Positions 46,508-57,782 are shown, numbered from the stretch's first letter. The stretch: 64,000 nt of DNA from Aedes albopictus (GCF_035046485.1 NC_085138.1:340082263-340146262), one strand, 5' to 3'. Made by a program: numbers and translations. The notes: generated by a model from the letters alone, not told the origin.

Positions 46508-48302
46508 CAATGTTTCCCAAACTTTTAAGAGGTATCGCCCCCTTAGAGTTTCAAAAAAATATTTTCGCCCCCCTAGGTGAGATTTTATTTTTTCTATAGT
46601 AGAAGGCTGAAACTGTGCTTATCTAAACTGCCGTAAAGCGCAAGTCAATCCCATCTGCAATTGGGTCAATGGCAGTTTTCGATCTTTCTTCGTATCTGCG
46701 TAAATAAAAATAAACTATATATTTCAGTAAAATCGAAAAACAACACCAAGTCAGATTGTCCCACAATGAAAAGTAACCGCAAGCTAGTCCCATTAGGAAC
46801 TTGTGTACCCTGTAGTACAAAACCGAACTCTGTTTTAGCCAGTTTTATATTTTTCGTAGTAACGTTTTCACGTTTGAAACGATTTGTGAAAGTTTCATAA
46901 AGATAGCAGAAGTGTTCAATTCATGGCGTTTTTTAGAAATTTCACATAGAAATCGACTTTTGAAACATCATAGTCCATTTTCTCAATGCCTACTTTTTAC
47001 AGATGGGACTGACTTGCGATTCACGGCAGTAAAGCCTTCAAAAGCGCTACTGTGGTAAATCTAGCAGTGCCATTCAGTGTATCTAAATCTATGTCACTCT
47101 CATTTTCATTAAATAGTTTTGTAAATGCGTTGATTTTCCGCATTTGAAAAAAAAATAGTGAATTTTAAATTAAATAAACAAAAATATTGAAATCGTGTTT
47201 AGGCATTTCTCAAACCGTTGTTAATTCAACATTGAATAATCAAAATTGAACATTAATTAATCAAAATAGAACGAACTGTGAACACATATAAACATTCGAT
47301 ATTCCCAACCAGATGTTTAATCATTGTTCTTAAAAGGACTTTTTCAACAACTGAGAGTCAATGTTTGGTCACAAGTAGTCAAAAAAGACTGGTGGAGAAT
47401 TTGAAAACAATTACAAACATATGTTATGTGAAAACAGTGCAACTCAGAAAAATATCGCTGTGTTGCCGAGGGCTGAAAATCTTGATATGTAATAAAGAAA
47501 AATAATAATAATAAATATCGGTGTATTTTCAAATGTAGTCAATGAACTTTGTATAAATTTGAATGCTTTCTGTGTTTAAATAAATTGTCAAATAAGTTAA
47601 TATGCAGCTTTCATAACTAGATTTGAATGGAATTTTACGCAGTATTTGTGGAATGTTTTCAAATTAACTTCAGTAAAGTTTGGAAATATTTTCAAACATA
47701 GTTGTTTGAAAACACTGTGATACGAATTTCATCAGAAAAGTGTTCGGAAATTCGTCTGATATTCATGTTTTTGCCTGATATTCATGTTTTTGCTGGAATT
47801 TCCACTATAAATAAGTCTGTCTACGAGTGGAAACGCAATTTTTCTCATCAATTCGCGAGAAAAAAATGCTCTTTTCATAATTTTGACAAAAACTAATCAC
47901 GATTCACGAATGTTCATTATAGGAGTTTCCAAATATTTTTTGATACAGATTTCCAGAATCACACAAACCCTTCAGGAATACGTGTAGCACTATTGTCTAG
48001 CAATTTTGCCAAAGAGTCCAAATAAATACCAATAATTTTGTAAAATTAAGTCGATGCTTATTTTTAATAGTCACAGCATTTTTTTTATTATCCTAGACCA
48101 AACTTGAACTGTAAGCTTGAATGCCAGGGAGTTTTTATGATTCAGTTCACATTCTCGACTTGTAATTCAATACTTTTGCTGTTTTCCAATCATTGAAATA
48201 ATCGTATTTTCGCCCCCCAATTTTGATTTCTAAAATTTTCGCCCCCCCTGGGCCTGATTTTCGCCCCCAAGGGGGCGATTTCGCCCACTTCGGGAATCAC
48301 TG
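46508..48302. mobile_element. hAT-type transposon, decayed or non-autonomous (1.8 kb)
   Basis: The ends CAATGTTTCCCAAACTTT and AAGTGGGAATC-type text, read in reverse as CAGTGATTCCCGAAGTGGGC, are the usual hAT CANTG...CCC pattern. Both sides carry runs of TCGCCCCC. The 8-mer GTTTAAAG flanks both sides (46500-46507, 48303-48310). A plus-strand frame at 47278-47505 includes KRTFSTTES and RLVENLKTIT, faintly like the hAT C-terminal dimerisation region, but it is short and isolated. Confidence 0.85.
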
Positions 48303-48310
48303 GTTTAAAG

Positions 48311-49230
48311 GTTCCGCTAAAGCAATTTTTGAAAAAAAAAATATTTTTTTCAAATCTACATATATAAAAATGCAGTGGCATACGTGGGACCGTTCATAAC
48401 TTGCGAATGGATAGTCCGATTTGGGTCGTCTAAGTTTTGTTCTGTTAGTTTTCACCCAAGGAAGGTTTATGAGGCAAAAAAACTTGGGAAAATTGAGAGC
48501 CTTTGGAAATCGGGTTTTCATACATTTTGAACGGGGATTTGGGCTTGGCTAAGGACTTGAAACATCAAAAAAACACAGTAGGCAAGACAAAGTTTGCCGG
48601 GGACAGCTAGTTAAATATATTTTTTAGAGAAATGGCGCATATGAATAGTTTTATTAGATAAAACTTTCATGGTTGAAAATAGAAACAATTTACATGTATT
48701 TTTTTTAGTAAATTTTGATGAAACATGATTACCAGCCCTGGCGGAACATCTAAATGAGAGCATCTTATAGAGATTTCGGTTTCGGCGCTGCAGGTTGGGG
48801 AATTAAAACGAAAATTTTAGATTTTCCCAACATTTCGACTCGTATTAGAGTCTCCTTCAGGGAAAAATTCTGGCTAACCATTTTTCGTTTGGGGTGCTAT
48901 AACACTTTCGGTGTCTGAACATTGAATATATGGATATTAAGTGAAACGTAGCATTTTTTTTTTCTTAATTTTACTCATTGAAGCAATTGATTTCTTTGCA
49001 CTACACCTCTAGTAGAGGTACCGTTTGGTTTGAAGATGGTGGCCTCTTTGAAGTTCGGGAATTTTATAACATCATCGCAATGATGCAACGTATTTATAAA
49101 GTTGTTGGATCAATCTTGTTAGGATAATAATTTAATAATGTAATTTTTAATATCTGTGGTTTAAAATAGTAAAAAAATAGGATCTGGGACAATTTGGGTA
49201 GGAGGTCTTACTAAGGGCGCGCTAACACAG
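48311..49230. other. A/T-rich interior of the 6.8-kb element
   Basis: No gene, RNA or clear element ends were found. Short frames only. Confidence 0.4.
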
Positions 49231-49855
49231 TCAACTTTGAACCAATCGACTTAATTGTTCGTATGCAGTGAGATGTGTACAATATCTAGACACGTACAAA
49301 GTTTCAAGTGAACTGGTCCCCATGCCCAAATGATTTAGGATGAGAGTCGTAAGGGAAACACCATTGACGCCACTGACCGGTAGAAAAAAAAATGCAAATT
49401 TGCACAAAATAGATACCATTGCAAAATTCCGCGGAATTTTCACGAAAATTTCGTTTCGTTTCGAAAAATACCGAGTGAATTCTGATTTCGTATCGATCTC
49501 ACGAAACATTTTTGTATTTCGTTTCGTTTCGTACCGCATCGCATCAAAAAATACACATACCGTTTCGTTTCGTATCGCTTTGAAAAAATCCCATACCGCA
49601 TATCCTTAGTACCAGGTATATAAAGAGATGAATATAGTGAAGCGAATACAACACGGCAGGCTGCGGTGGGCTGGACACGTAGCTCGTATGCCGGAGGTAC
49701 GACAAGCTAAAATTATATTCAGCAGAGAACCAGGAAGGGGTCGTCGGCTTCGAGGAAGGCCGCGCACATGTTGGCTTTTTGCAGTTGAGGAGGACCTAAG
49801 GACTCTAAACGTTCAGGGCGACTGGAAGCGATTGGCCCAGGACCGAGGCCAGTGA

Positions 49856-50290
49856 AGGTGGATATTTCATTCGGCGTAGACTCACCGCTACGAGTTGTAG
49901 CCCATCAAATATCAAGTAAGAAAAGGCTGAAAAAGCGCCTTCTCAAAATGTTATTCAGTTAGTGGTTACATAGGAGCCGAGAAAAGAGGTGGCATAGAAG
50001 CTGCTGGATTTAGTTCACCAGATTCATTGGTATTGGGCTTACATAGAAGCTACCGTCTATATGTACAACACAGTAACTCAGTATCAAACCGTATTGAGGA
50101 CGCTTTGTTGACGTTTACATTCACAATAAATATAAGTTGGGATAGTGTGCTTGAAGTTCCCAGAATATATGGAGCAAGAGGGTAGATGTCTGTCTTGTTA
50201 TTAGCCGTCTTCGGTATAACCTACATATTTACTATTATTAGTGTACATTTCAGTGTTCTGTGAGAATTACAACAATACATTAATATATTG
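49856..50290. other. Spacer between RTE E and the SINE
   Basis: No gene is seen. The text TTATTAGCCGTCTTCGGTAT (50199-50218) is the reverse complement of 33950-33975, a short dispersed repeat shared with the other SINE-rich region. Confidence 0.45.
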
Positions 50291-50520
50291 GCCGGGGCCC
50301 GTGGTGCAGTGGCTACACGTTCGCTTCATAAGCGGATGGTCATGGGTTCGATCCCAGCCCCGGCACTTTGTCAGTTGCTCTTCCCCCCGAGAGCGGCTGC
50401 ACTTGAGCTCTCATAGCTCAAACGAACTCGGATAATTGGATATCGGCGAACGGCAACCCATAATGGACGATCCCCAATCGGACTGGAAAAGGAACAACAG
50501 CCACACATCATTTCATCATC
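50291..50520 (+). mobile_element. tRNA-derived SINE with an almost intact Met(CAT)-like tRNA head
   Basis: The head (50291-50364) has a perfect 7-bp acceptor stem (GCCGGGG with CCCCGGC), A box GTGGTGCAGTGGC, an anticodon stem around the loop TTCATAA (anticodon CAT) and B box GGTTCGATCCC. The body follows (CAGTTGCTCTTCCCCCCGAG, then GAGCTCTCATAGCTCAAACG) to about 50520. The attached body and the second copy at 34440-34613 show it is a SINE and not a tRNA gene. Confidence 0.82.
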
Positions 50521-50863
50521 GTGCTCATCATTCTACCATCGTCCCTAAAACTCGCCAATATCTCGAATTTCATCAATCTGACGCAAAACCTGTATTCAGA
50601 TGATCAAATGGTATTGTATTCAGCTTTTAATTTATGGAAAGATTTAAAATTGGTTGAACAAAACGCATTATATTTGAATTTAAGTAAATTGCATATTTTG
50701 AAAAGTTGTAAAGTTCGATCTTGAGCTAAAACTCAAAAAATGTTCTACTTAAATTTTTTTTAAGGTCGGTTTCGAAATCAGCGCCAAATTGTTCTTTAAA
50801 AATTTTGGTCGTTGACAGAAGTTCACGACTTTCGTTTTATTTTGTAAACTTGTGTAATTGATG
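50521..50863. other. Spacer, possibly intron of the partial FAR gene
   Basis: Short frames only; nothing recognised. Confidence 0.4.
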
Positions 50864-50874
50864 ATTGCTGATTA

Positions 50875-51629
50875 GGGTGGCCCACACTTATATGAAAAAC
50901 AAAAATTTCGAAAAATGCCAAGTCTTACCTCCTAAATCAGTTGTTTTGGACTCTCAGAAGCTACGTTCAATATTTGAGCAAAATCGGTTGAGCTTAAGGG
51001 GGCGCTCAAAACGCTTGAAGTTTGTATGGGAAAATTTGGCCAAATGTACGCAGAAATTTTAAGTTTTCGAATTTTGCCGCTAGGTGGCGCTGTAAGCGTT
51101 CAGTTATCAAACCCTTTGGTGGTATTGTAGGTGACTATATGCCAAAGAACTTTGTCGAAGACCGCGAAGTGATCCGACGGCTGTGATAAAAGTTATACCC
51201 TAGGAAAAGAGAGGCAAAGTATTGAGATTTCATTATTGATATTATTGCTTTACATGTATTAGAAAAATAACAATAAAGTTTATCCTCACTTTAACTAGGG
51301 TATAACTTTTTTCACAGACGTTGGATCATTTTGCGGTCTTCGACAAAGTTGTTTGGCATATAGTCACCTACAATAATACCAAAGGGTTTGATTATTGAAC
51401 GCGCCACATACAGCGCCACCTAGCGGCAAAATTCGAAAACCTAAAATTTCTGCATACATTTGGCCAAGTTTTCCCATACAAACTTCAAGCGTTTTGAGCG
51501 CCCCCTTAGGCTCAACCGATTTTGCTCAAATTTTAAACGTAGCATCTGGGAGTCAAACACAACTGATTTAGGAGGTAAGACTTGGCATTTTTCGAAATTT
51601 TTGTTTTTCATATAAGTGTGGGCCACCTT
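50875..51629. mobile_element. 755-bp foldback with an 11-bp target duplication
   Basis: The ends GGGTGGCCCACACTTATATG and CATATAAGTGTGGGCCACC are inverted, and the arms are complementary for about 330 bp; mirrored frames appear at 50865-51062 (+) and 51441-51626 (-). The 11-mer ATTGCTGATTA flanks both sides (50864-50874 and 51630-51640). It lies 53 bp upstream of the first visible exon of the partial FAR gene, so it sits in an intron or marks the 5' break of the gene. Confidence 0.85.
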
Positions 51630-51682
51630 ATTGCTGATTATTGAATGATGGTTATTTAAGCTTTAAAATATTTTTTTTTCAG

Positions 51683-52756
51683 ATTGACCAGTTTCTCGCC
51701 CAACACGTACACTTTCACCAAAGGCCTAGCGGAGCAGATTTGCTACGACTACCGTCAGGAGCTTCCGTTGGTCATTTTCCGGCCTTCGATCGTTACCAAC
51801 GCAGAAAAAGAACCCCTGCCCGGGTGGATCGATAACTTCAACGGCCCAATCGGACTGCTGGTCGGTATGGGAACCGGTGTGATGCGATCGGGATGCATCA
51901 AGCTGGATAACCACATCAACTGTATCCCGGTGGACGTGAGCATCAAAGCCATTATAATAGCTGCGTGGAAGCGTGCCAATAGTAGCAGCGCCCAGCCCAT
52001 CCTGCCCATCTACAACAGTGCTGCCGACGTGTGCAAAACGGCCACCTATAATTTTTTGGTAACTGACGGTGAAGAGCTGTACTACAAAACACCGACATCT
52101 CAGGTTTTGTGGGCTCCAGGCGGAGTTAATGCCATTTGCTTGGAGGTGTACTACGTGGCGTTCTTTTTCTTACAATTTCTGCCTTCGTTGGTATTGGATG
52201 CACTAATCAAACTTAGTGGACACAAACCGATGTAAGTGTATTGCAAAACAGATCATTTATAATATGCTTACAACTCTGGTTTTTTTTAACATGTTTTTGG
52301 ATCCTCGCAAAAACGTCTTTTCTTACCTTTTACTCAGGTTGTTACGACTGCAGCGGAGAATTTTCGATGCAACTATTTCGCTCAAGTACTTCACCGATAA
52401 CGAATGGGTCTTCAAGACCGCCAACTTCCGAGGACTCCAGTTGGCACTGCTGGACCAGGACAGGCAAGACTATTTAGTACAAATGACAGTTCAACTCGCT
52501 TTTTTTTTTAACAAATATTATATCATATTTCAGAGAGACCTTCGACATCAACTACATAACGAAAGGGCTGGTTTCGTACTACGCGGATAGCATCATGGGA
52601 GCACGGCGCTATTTGTTCAAGGAAACGGACGACACGATCCCTGCAGCACGAAAGAAAATTATGCGATTCAAGTGGATAAATAGAGTTATAAAGTATGCAC
52701 TATTTTTCTTTCTTGGGTATTTGCTTTTCTGTAAGATTTCAGTGGCACTTTCATAG
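51683..52756 (+). CDS. Fatty acyl-CoA reductase, C-terminal exons only (about 298 aa visible)
   Basis: Exons are 51683-52231, 52338-52463 and 52534-52756 (TAG). The first begins after a pyrimidine-rich acceptor with LTSFSPNTYTFTKGLAEQ, holding the YxxxK active-site motif, then ELPLVIFRPSIV. The later exons give the FAR C-terminal domain (LKYFTDNEWVF, ITKGLVSYYADSIMGARRYL) and a hydrophobic tail (YALFFFLGYLLF). Known family role: NADPH reduction of fatty acyl-CoA to fatty alcohol at peroxisome, ER or lipid-droplet membranes. The NAD(P)-binding exons (about 200 residues) are not in the preceding 50 kb, so the gene is either split by a giant intron, broken by misassembly, or a truncated copy. 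It shares exon phases with the complete FAR at 59703-61389, but has one extra intron (GC-AG). Confidence 0.85.
52464..52533 (+). other. GC-AG intron in the partial FAR gene
   Basis: Exon text GACAG|GCAAGA and TTTCAG|AGAGACC join to keep the frame LLDQDRETFDINYI. No GT near the donor would preserve the conserved protein. GC-AG introns with a strong CAG|GCAAG context are a known minor spliced class. The paralogous minus-strand gene has no intron at this place. Confidence 0.75.
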
Positions 52757-52770
52757 TTGTATATTTTATA

Positions 52771-52776
52771 AATAAA
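52771..52776 (+). promoter_or_regulatory. Polyadenylation signal AATAAA of the partial FAR gene
   Basis: AATAAA lies 14 bases after the stop codon, a plausible though close position. Confidence 0.5.
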
Positions 52777-52984
52777 AAAACTCTTTGATAGATTTTACTG
52801 CTTTTTATTTCCATTTATGTATAAGTAATTGGTTTCGTTAAAAGAAAAATATGCTGATATGGCAAAATGTGTGTACAGTGTATACTTCGTAGTTACTATT
52901 CCGTGATTGATCAGAGCTAGCGGAATTGCACAGAGAACCAATGGGCTTGAGATGAGCACATCATCCTTAGTGAGCATGTTTCGA

Positions 52985-53430
52985 GAGCTCTAGCTCTCTA
53001 GGAATCCCCGAAGGAATTACGGCGGGAATTTCCAAAGAAATTCGTGAAGGAATCCCATGAGGATTTCTAGGAGAAATCAACGAAAAATAACCGGGAGGAA
53101 TCCCAAAGAAATTCAAGCAGGAATCCTTAGAGAATTTCTAGCAGGAATCCTAAAGAGAATTCCAGTGGGAATTTCCAAGGGAATTTGAAAAAGAATCTCC
53201 AAAGCATTTCTAGGAGGAATCAACGAAAAATATCCAGGAGGAATCTCTGAAGGAGTTCCAGGGGGAAAATTCTAGGAAGAATTGCCGGAAGAATTCCAGA
53301 AGGAATCCTCGAAGGACTTCCAGAAGGAATGCTCGAAGGAATTCCAGGAAGAATCCCCGAAGGAATTCCAGAAGAAATCTCTAATAGAAGGAATATCAGG
53401 AGAAATCCCCGAAGGAATTTTAGGAGAATA
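52985..53430. repeat. GGAATTCC array (24-bp period)
   Basis: Repeats of two linked 12-mers, for example GAAGGAATTCCA and GAAGGAATCCTC, give a 24-bp period that is clearest at 53280-53390. Both strands stay open in several frames (IPEGIPGRIPEGI-like text), which explains the short spurious frames here. Confidence 0.8.
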
Positions 53431-54095
53431 ACACAGCGCAACATTTTTTTGTCTCAAGAGCAAACTTATGTGTCTCCGATGGATTTTGGGCCGCTGAATC
53501 CGAATTCGGGCTCAGATTTGCTCTAACACGTCAGAATTTTGAGCTATACCTCAATTTATAGGGCAAAATATGCGATTTTGGACTTTTTTAGCTACAAGTT
53601 ATTAAGCAAGGAAATATTTTTTTTAAGCCATTAAAAGGTTAATTGGTCAATTAACATCTAAATTAACGATTCATGCAAAATATTTCGTTTTACCTATTCA
53701 AATTTGAGCAGATTTAAGCATTTTATGTTAGTATGAAAACTTGCATGCAACTTTTGAAAGGTGACTTGTATGGGAAATATCGTACCTTACATAAATCGCT
53801 TAAAACCATCAAATTCGATTTGGTAAAACGAAATATTTTGCATGAGTCGTTAATTTAGATGTTAATTGACCAATTAAACTTTTGATTGTTTAAAAAAATA
53901 TTTCCTTGCTTAATGGCTTGCAGTCAAAAAAGCCCAAAATCGCATATTTTGCCCTATGAATTGAGGTATAGCTCAAAATTGTGACGTGTTAGAGCAAATC
54001 TGAGCCCGGATTCGGATTCAGCGGCCCAAAATGCTTCGGAGACACATAAGTTTGCTCTTGAGACAGACAAAAAGTTAATTTTTGTTACGCTGTGT
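53431..54095. mobile_element. 665-bp foldback with ACACAGCG ends inside the GGAATTCC array
   Basis: The left end ACACAGCGCAACATTTTT mirrors the right end TTTTTGTTACGCTGTGT. Arms are complementary for about 280 bp (for example GCCGCTGAATCC against GGATTCAGCGGC). GGAATTCC repeats resume on both sides, so it inserted into the array. Target duplication unclear. Confidence 0.75.
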
Positions 54096-55470
54096 AATCG
54101 AAGGAATTTTAGGAGAATCTTAGATGGAATTCCTGGTGGAATCCTTGAAGGAATACCAGGAGAAATTTCCGTAGAAACTATAGTAGGAATCTCCGAAGGC
54201 ATTCCAGGAGGAATTCTCGAAAGAATTCCAGAAGAAATCTCCGAGGAAATTGCTGGAAAATCTCTGCAGGAATCCCAGGGAGAACCACCGAAGGAATCCC
54301 AGGAGGAAAACTCGAAGGAATTCCAAGCGGAATCCTCGGAAGGTTTTTCAAGAGGAAATCCCGTTGAAATTCCAAGAGGAATCCTCATAGGAAGTCCAGG
54401 AGGAATCCCCGAAGGCATTCTAGGAGAAATCACTGAAGGAATTCAAGAAGGAAGTCCCGAAGGAATTCCAGGAGGAACCCTGGAGGAATTTCATGAGGAA
54501 TTTCTGAGGAATTTCAGTAGGAATCTTTGAAGGAATTCTAAAAGGAATCACTAAACGAATCCAAGGAGGAAGCCCTGAAGGAATTCCAAGAGGAATTTAC
54601 CACGGAATATCAACATGATGGAAGTCCAGGAGGAATCCCGGGAAGAATCCCTGAAGAATGTCCAGAAGGAATTCGAGATGGAATCCCCAAAGGATTTCAA
54701 GGAGGAACCATTGAAAAATATCCAGGAGTAATCCTCGAAGGAATGCCAGGAGAAATCCTCAAAGGAATTCCAGGAGGAACCCACGAAGGAATTTTAGGAG
54801 GAATCCCCGAAGGAGTTCAAGAAGGAATCCTCGTAGGAATTTCAAGAGGAACCCCTTAGAAAAAAATCTAGGAGGAATCCCCGGTGTAACCTCAAGAGGA
54901 AATCCCGGCAGAATTGCAGCTCGAATCCTAAAGAAATTCCAGTAATAATTCCCAAAAGAATTCCAGTGGGAATTTCCAAGGGAATTCGAGAAAGAATCCC
55001 CAAATGATTTCTAGGAGGAATCAACGAAAAATATTCAGAAGGAATCTCTGAAGAAGTTCCAGCAGACATTCTTGAGGAAATTCCTGGAGGAATCACCGAT
55101 GGAATTCAAAAAGGAAACCTGAAGGAATTCTGGGAGGATTTCCATTAGGAATTCAAGGCAAGGAGGAATTCCATGGGGAATCGCCGAAGGAATTCCAGGA
55201 GGAATCTCTGAAGAAATTCGAAGAGGAATCACCAAAGGAATTCCAAGAGGAAACAGGACGAATCTCCAAAGAAATTCCAAGTAGAAATTCCTGTAGGAAG
55301 TCAAAAGGATTCTCCGACGGAATATCACGAAGAGTCCCCGAAGAAATTTCAGGAGAAATCCTCGAAGAAAGTCCAGAAGAAATTCCCGAAAAAAATCTCC
55401 TGAAGGAACTCCAGGAGAAATCCTCAAAAAATACAGAAGAAATCCCTGCAGGAACCCCAGGAGGTATCAG
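54096..55470. repeat. GGAATTCC array, long tract
   Basis: Continuation of the 12/24-bp repeat, with units such as GAAGGAATTCCA and GGAGGAATCCCC and many substitutions. Minus-strand frames 53954-54433 and 55035-55427 consist of I-P-x-G-I-P-style repeats and are not genes. Confidence 0.8.
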
Positions 55471-56620
55471 GTATCAGAAGGCCGGCTCCAGAGGCACGTT
55501 ATCCTCGATTTGGGACATTTGTGCCATCGCCATACATATGAGCACATTTCATCATTTACCTGAGGGAGAATGGGACAAGGGATGGGAATTGGGAAAGGGA
55601 AAGGTGATGAAATAGGAAGGGGTGCCCTAGAAGAGGGAATGAACGCATAAGCGCAACGAGAGCTCATAGCTCATACCACAACGGGGTTAATCAGTGCCCT
55701 GAAAAGGACACTGTAAAACGCATAAGCGTAAAAAGAGCCTATAGCTCATTGGAGGTAGCTTGCAACGTCATGCGACTTTCAATATGACATAGAAAGGCAC
55801 GTCATCAAAAGCATCCTCAATATTCAAGAAATCACCCAAGCAAAAACTACGTTTGAGCGAGTGCTTTCTTGAAAACGTATACAACTTTATGTAAAAGAGT
55901 CACTGTGGACATCCCAAATTGGGAGACATGTGAGTTCACATGAACAGGCATGTTAGCCAGACGAACATCACAGATGTGATAATCGACAATGCGTTTCAAG
56001 CATTTCAGAAAGAACGAGGTAACCAGATAAATCTAGAACTCATTCCTTCTTCATACAGCGCACGCACCCTTTCGGATAAAACTAGGGAGTAATTTCACGC
56101 CATGAAAATACCCAATAGAAAACTACTAGAGTTCAAAACATGTTTGAAAAACTCAAACCCCTCTGGAGAAAAATAGGATAAAGCCCCATTTGCTCCAGGA
56201 GATTTGAAGTAAGCAGAGCTTTTTAGTGCTCACTAAATCGATTCTATAGCTACAATCCTCGGGGTAGAAGCTAAAGATTCGTAGCTATACAAAAGACTGG
56301 TTTATCCGAAGATATTTAGAACTTGAACAGGTCCGAGTTCCATTCAGGAATACCTCTTGCGGTCCGCACAGACCGCAGAGGACAAGCTTCTTTCAAAGCA
56401 ATAGCTATGGTATACCACAATGAAGGGCGTTGTAATAACAAAACCATAATGAAACTCTCTTGGAGTAGCAATGGAAACGAGTTATCCATAAAATGTGATC
56501 GCAACCAATTATCACAGGTTCCCTAGCTTGTTGAGCAGGGACGCCTGAATACGCAAAGTTTGCGAAGGAACACTCCAAAGTGCAAAAAGGTCAAATGGAG
56601 AGTCCTCATCTGACACACCC
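55471..56620 (-). mobile_element. Decayed copy of retrotransposon A (RT region)
   Basis: The stretch 55780-56080 matches 3040-3310 in order: AAAGGCACGT, GTAAAAGAGTCAC, TTCACATGAA, AACATCACNGATGTGAT, CATACNNCGC. No frame is open. The preceding text (55480-55770) includes TATCAGAAGGCCGGCTCCAG, also seen at 9403, and may be another repeat. Confidence 0.7.
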
Positions 56621-57048
56621 CAGGAGGACTACCTGAAGGAATTCTGGGAGAAATCTCCAAATGATTTCCAAGCGGAATACTCGAAGTATTTTCAAGAGGA
56701 ATCTCCATAGGAGTCCAGGAGAAATCTCCGAAAGAATTCCAGCAAAAGTCCTGGAGAAATTCCATAAGGAATCCCTGAAGAAACTCCAGGAGGAATCTCC
56801 GAAGGAAATCTAAGAGGAATCATCAAAGAAATTACAGGAGTAAACCCCGAAGGAATTTCAGGAGAAATCCCCGACAGAGTATCAGGAGAAATGGCCAAAC
56901 GACTTTCAGGAGGAACCTAAGAACCCCCGATGGAATTCCAGGAGAAATTTCAGAATGAATTGTTGGAGGAATCTCCAAAAGAATTCCAGAAGGAATCCCC
57001 GAAAGAACTGCAGAAGGAATCCCCGAGAGAAGTTCAGAAGGAATCCCT
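56621..57048. repeat. GGAATTCC array
   Basis: Same 12-bp style of repeat as 54096-55470 (GAAGGAAATCTAAGA, GGAGAAATCCCC). It ends at the MITE at 57049. Confidence 0.75.
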
Positions 57049-57217
57049 GGGGAACGTCCATAAATTACATCACGCTTTGAGGGGGGAGGGGGGGTTCGTC
57101 AAAGTGTGACGACTCATACAAAAATTTTAGAGGTCTCATACAAAAAGTGTGACATAGGGGGGAGGGGGGGGTTAAAAATGATCGATTTTTGCGTGACGTA
57201 ATTTATGGACGTTCCCC
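57049..57217. mobile_element. 169-bp MITE with GGGGAACGTCCATAAATTAC ends
   Basis: Perfect inverted ends (GGGGAACGTCCATAAATTAC and GTAATTTATGGACGTTCCCC) with two G-rich runs inside. Same family as 20607-20766. It lies inside the GGAATTCC array. Confidence 0.85.
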
Positions 57218-57782
57218 TGTTGGAAGTTCAGAAGGAATCCCCGGAGGAATTTCATGAGGAAGTTATTCCAGGAGGCATCTCGAAGGAAATCTAAGAGGAA
57301 TCACCAATGGAATTACAGGAGGAAACTGCGACGGAATATCATGAGAAATCCCTGAAAGAATTTCAGAAATAACCCTTGAAGAGAGTCTAGGAGGAAACCC
57401 CGAAAGAGAATCTAGGAAGAATCTCGAAGAAACTCCAGGAGATATTCCCGAAGAAATTCTAGGAGGAATTTCATGAGGGATCTCCGAAAGAATTCCAGGA
57501 GGAATCTCTGAAGAAATTTGAAGAGGAATTATCAAAGGATTTTCAAGAGGAAACTCCGAAGGATTTGCAGGAGGAATCTCCGAAGAAATTTCAGGAAGAA
57601 ATTCCTGTAGAAAGTCCAGGAGGATTCCCCGACGGAATATCAGGAAGAGTCCCCGAAGAAATTTCATGAGAAATCCTCGGAGGAAGTCCAGGATTTCAGC
57701 AGAATCTTTCAAAAGAGTAGGTGGAATGATTTGCAGAAGGTATTCTTGAAGGAATTTAAGGAGGAATTCCAGAAGGAAATTC
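57218..57782. repeat. GGAATTCC array
   Basis: Last block of the array before a retrotransposon end. The 292-codon minus-strand frame over 57263-58141 is repeat text fused to a GAA-rich tail and is not a gene. Confidence 0.75.

Larger units (their letters stand above)
42783..49608. mobile_element. 6.8-kb hAT-like TIR element with an 8-bp target duplication
   Basis: The ends are TAAGGGTATGCGGTAT and its near-complement ATACCGCATATCCTTA. The 8-mer GTACCAGG flanks both sides (42775-42782, 49609-49616). Subterminal regions at both ends are crowded with short GAAATTTCGTTTCG and CCGCGGAATT words (42820-42965 and 49420-49590). An 8-bp duplication suggests the hAT superfamily. I see no intact transposase; the interior is filled with later insertions (43167-43329, 45144-46322, 46508-48302). 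Confidence 0.75.
42310..49855 (+). mobile_element. RTE retrotransposon E, split by a 6.8-kb element
   Basis: The first part (42310-42782) encodes FKRETARIGLTINTTKTKYM, VFVYLGTLVTCDNDVTREVK, YGHETWTFKEVDRRAFGVFE and GIWRRRINYELYQ. The second part (49617-49855) carries on with VYKEMNIVKRIQHGRLRWAG, HVARMPEVRQAKI and a stop. Joining them after removing the insertion and one copy of GTACCAGG keeps the reading frame exactly. Palm and upstream parts are missing, so the copy is truncated at its 5' side. Confidence 0.85.

Noticed and set aside
50291..50364. Functional tRNA-Met gene
   Set aside because: It is followed by a SINE body shared with 34440-34613.
53954..55427. I-P-x-G-I-P repeat proteins on the minus strand
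   Set aside because: They follow the 24-bp DNA period and exist in several frames at once, as expected from a simple repeat.
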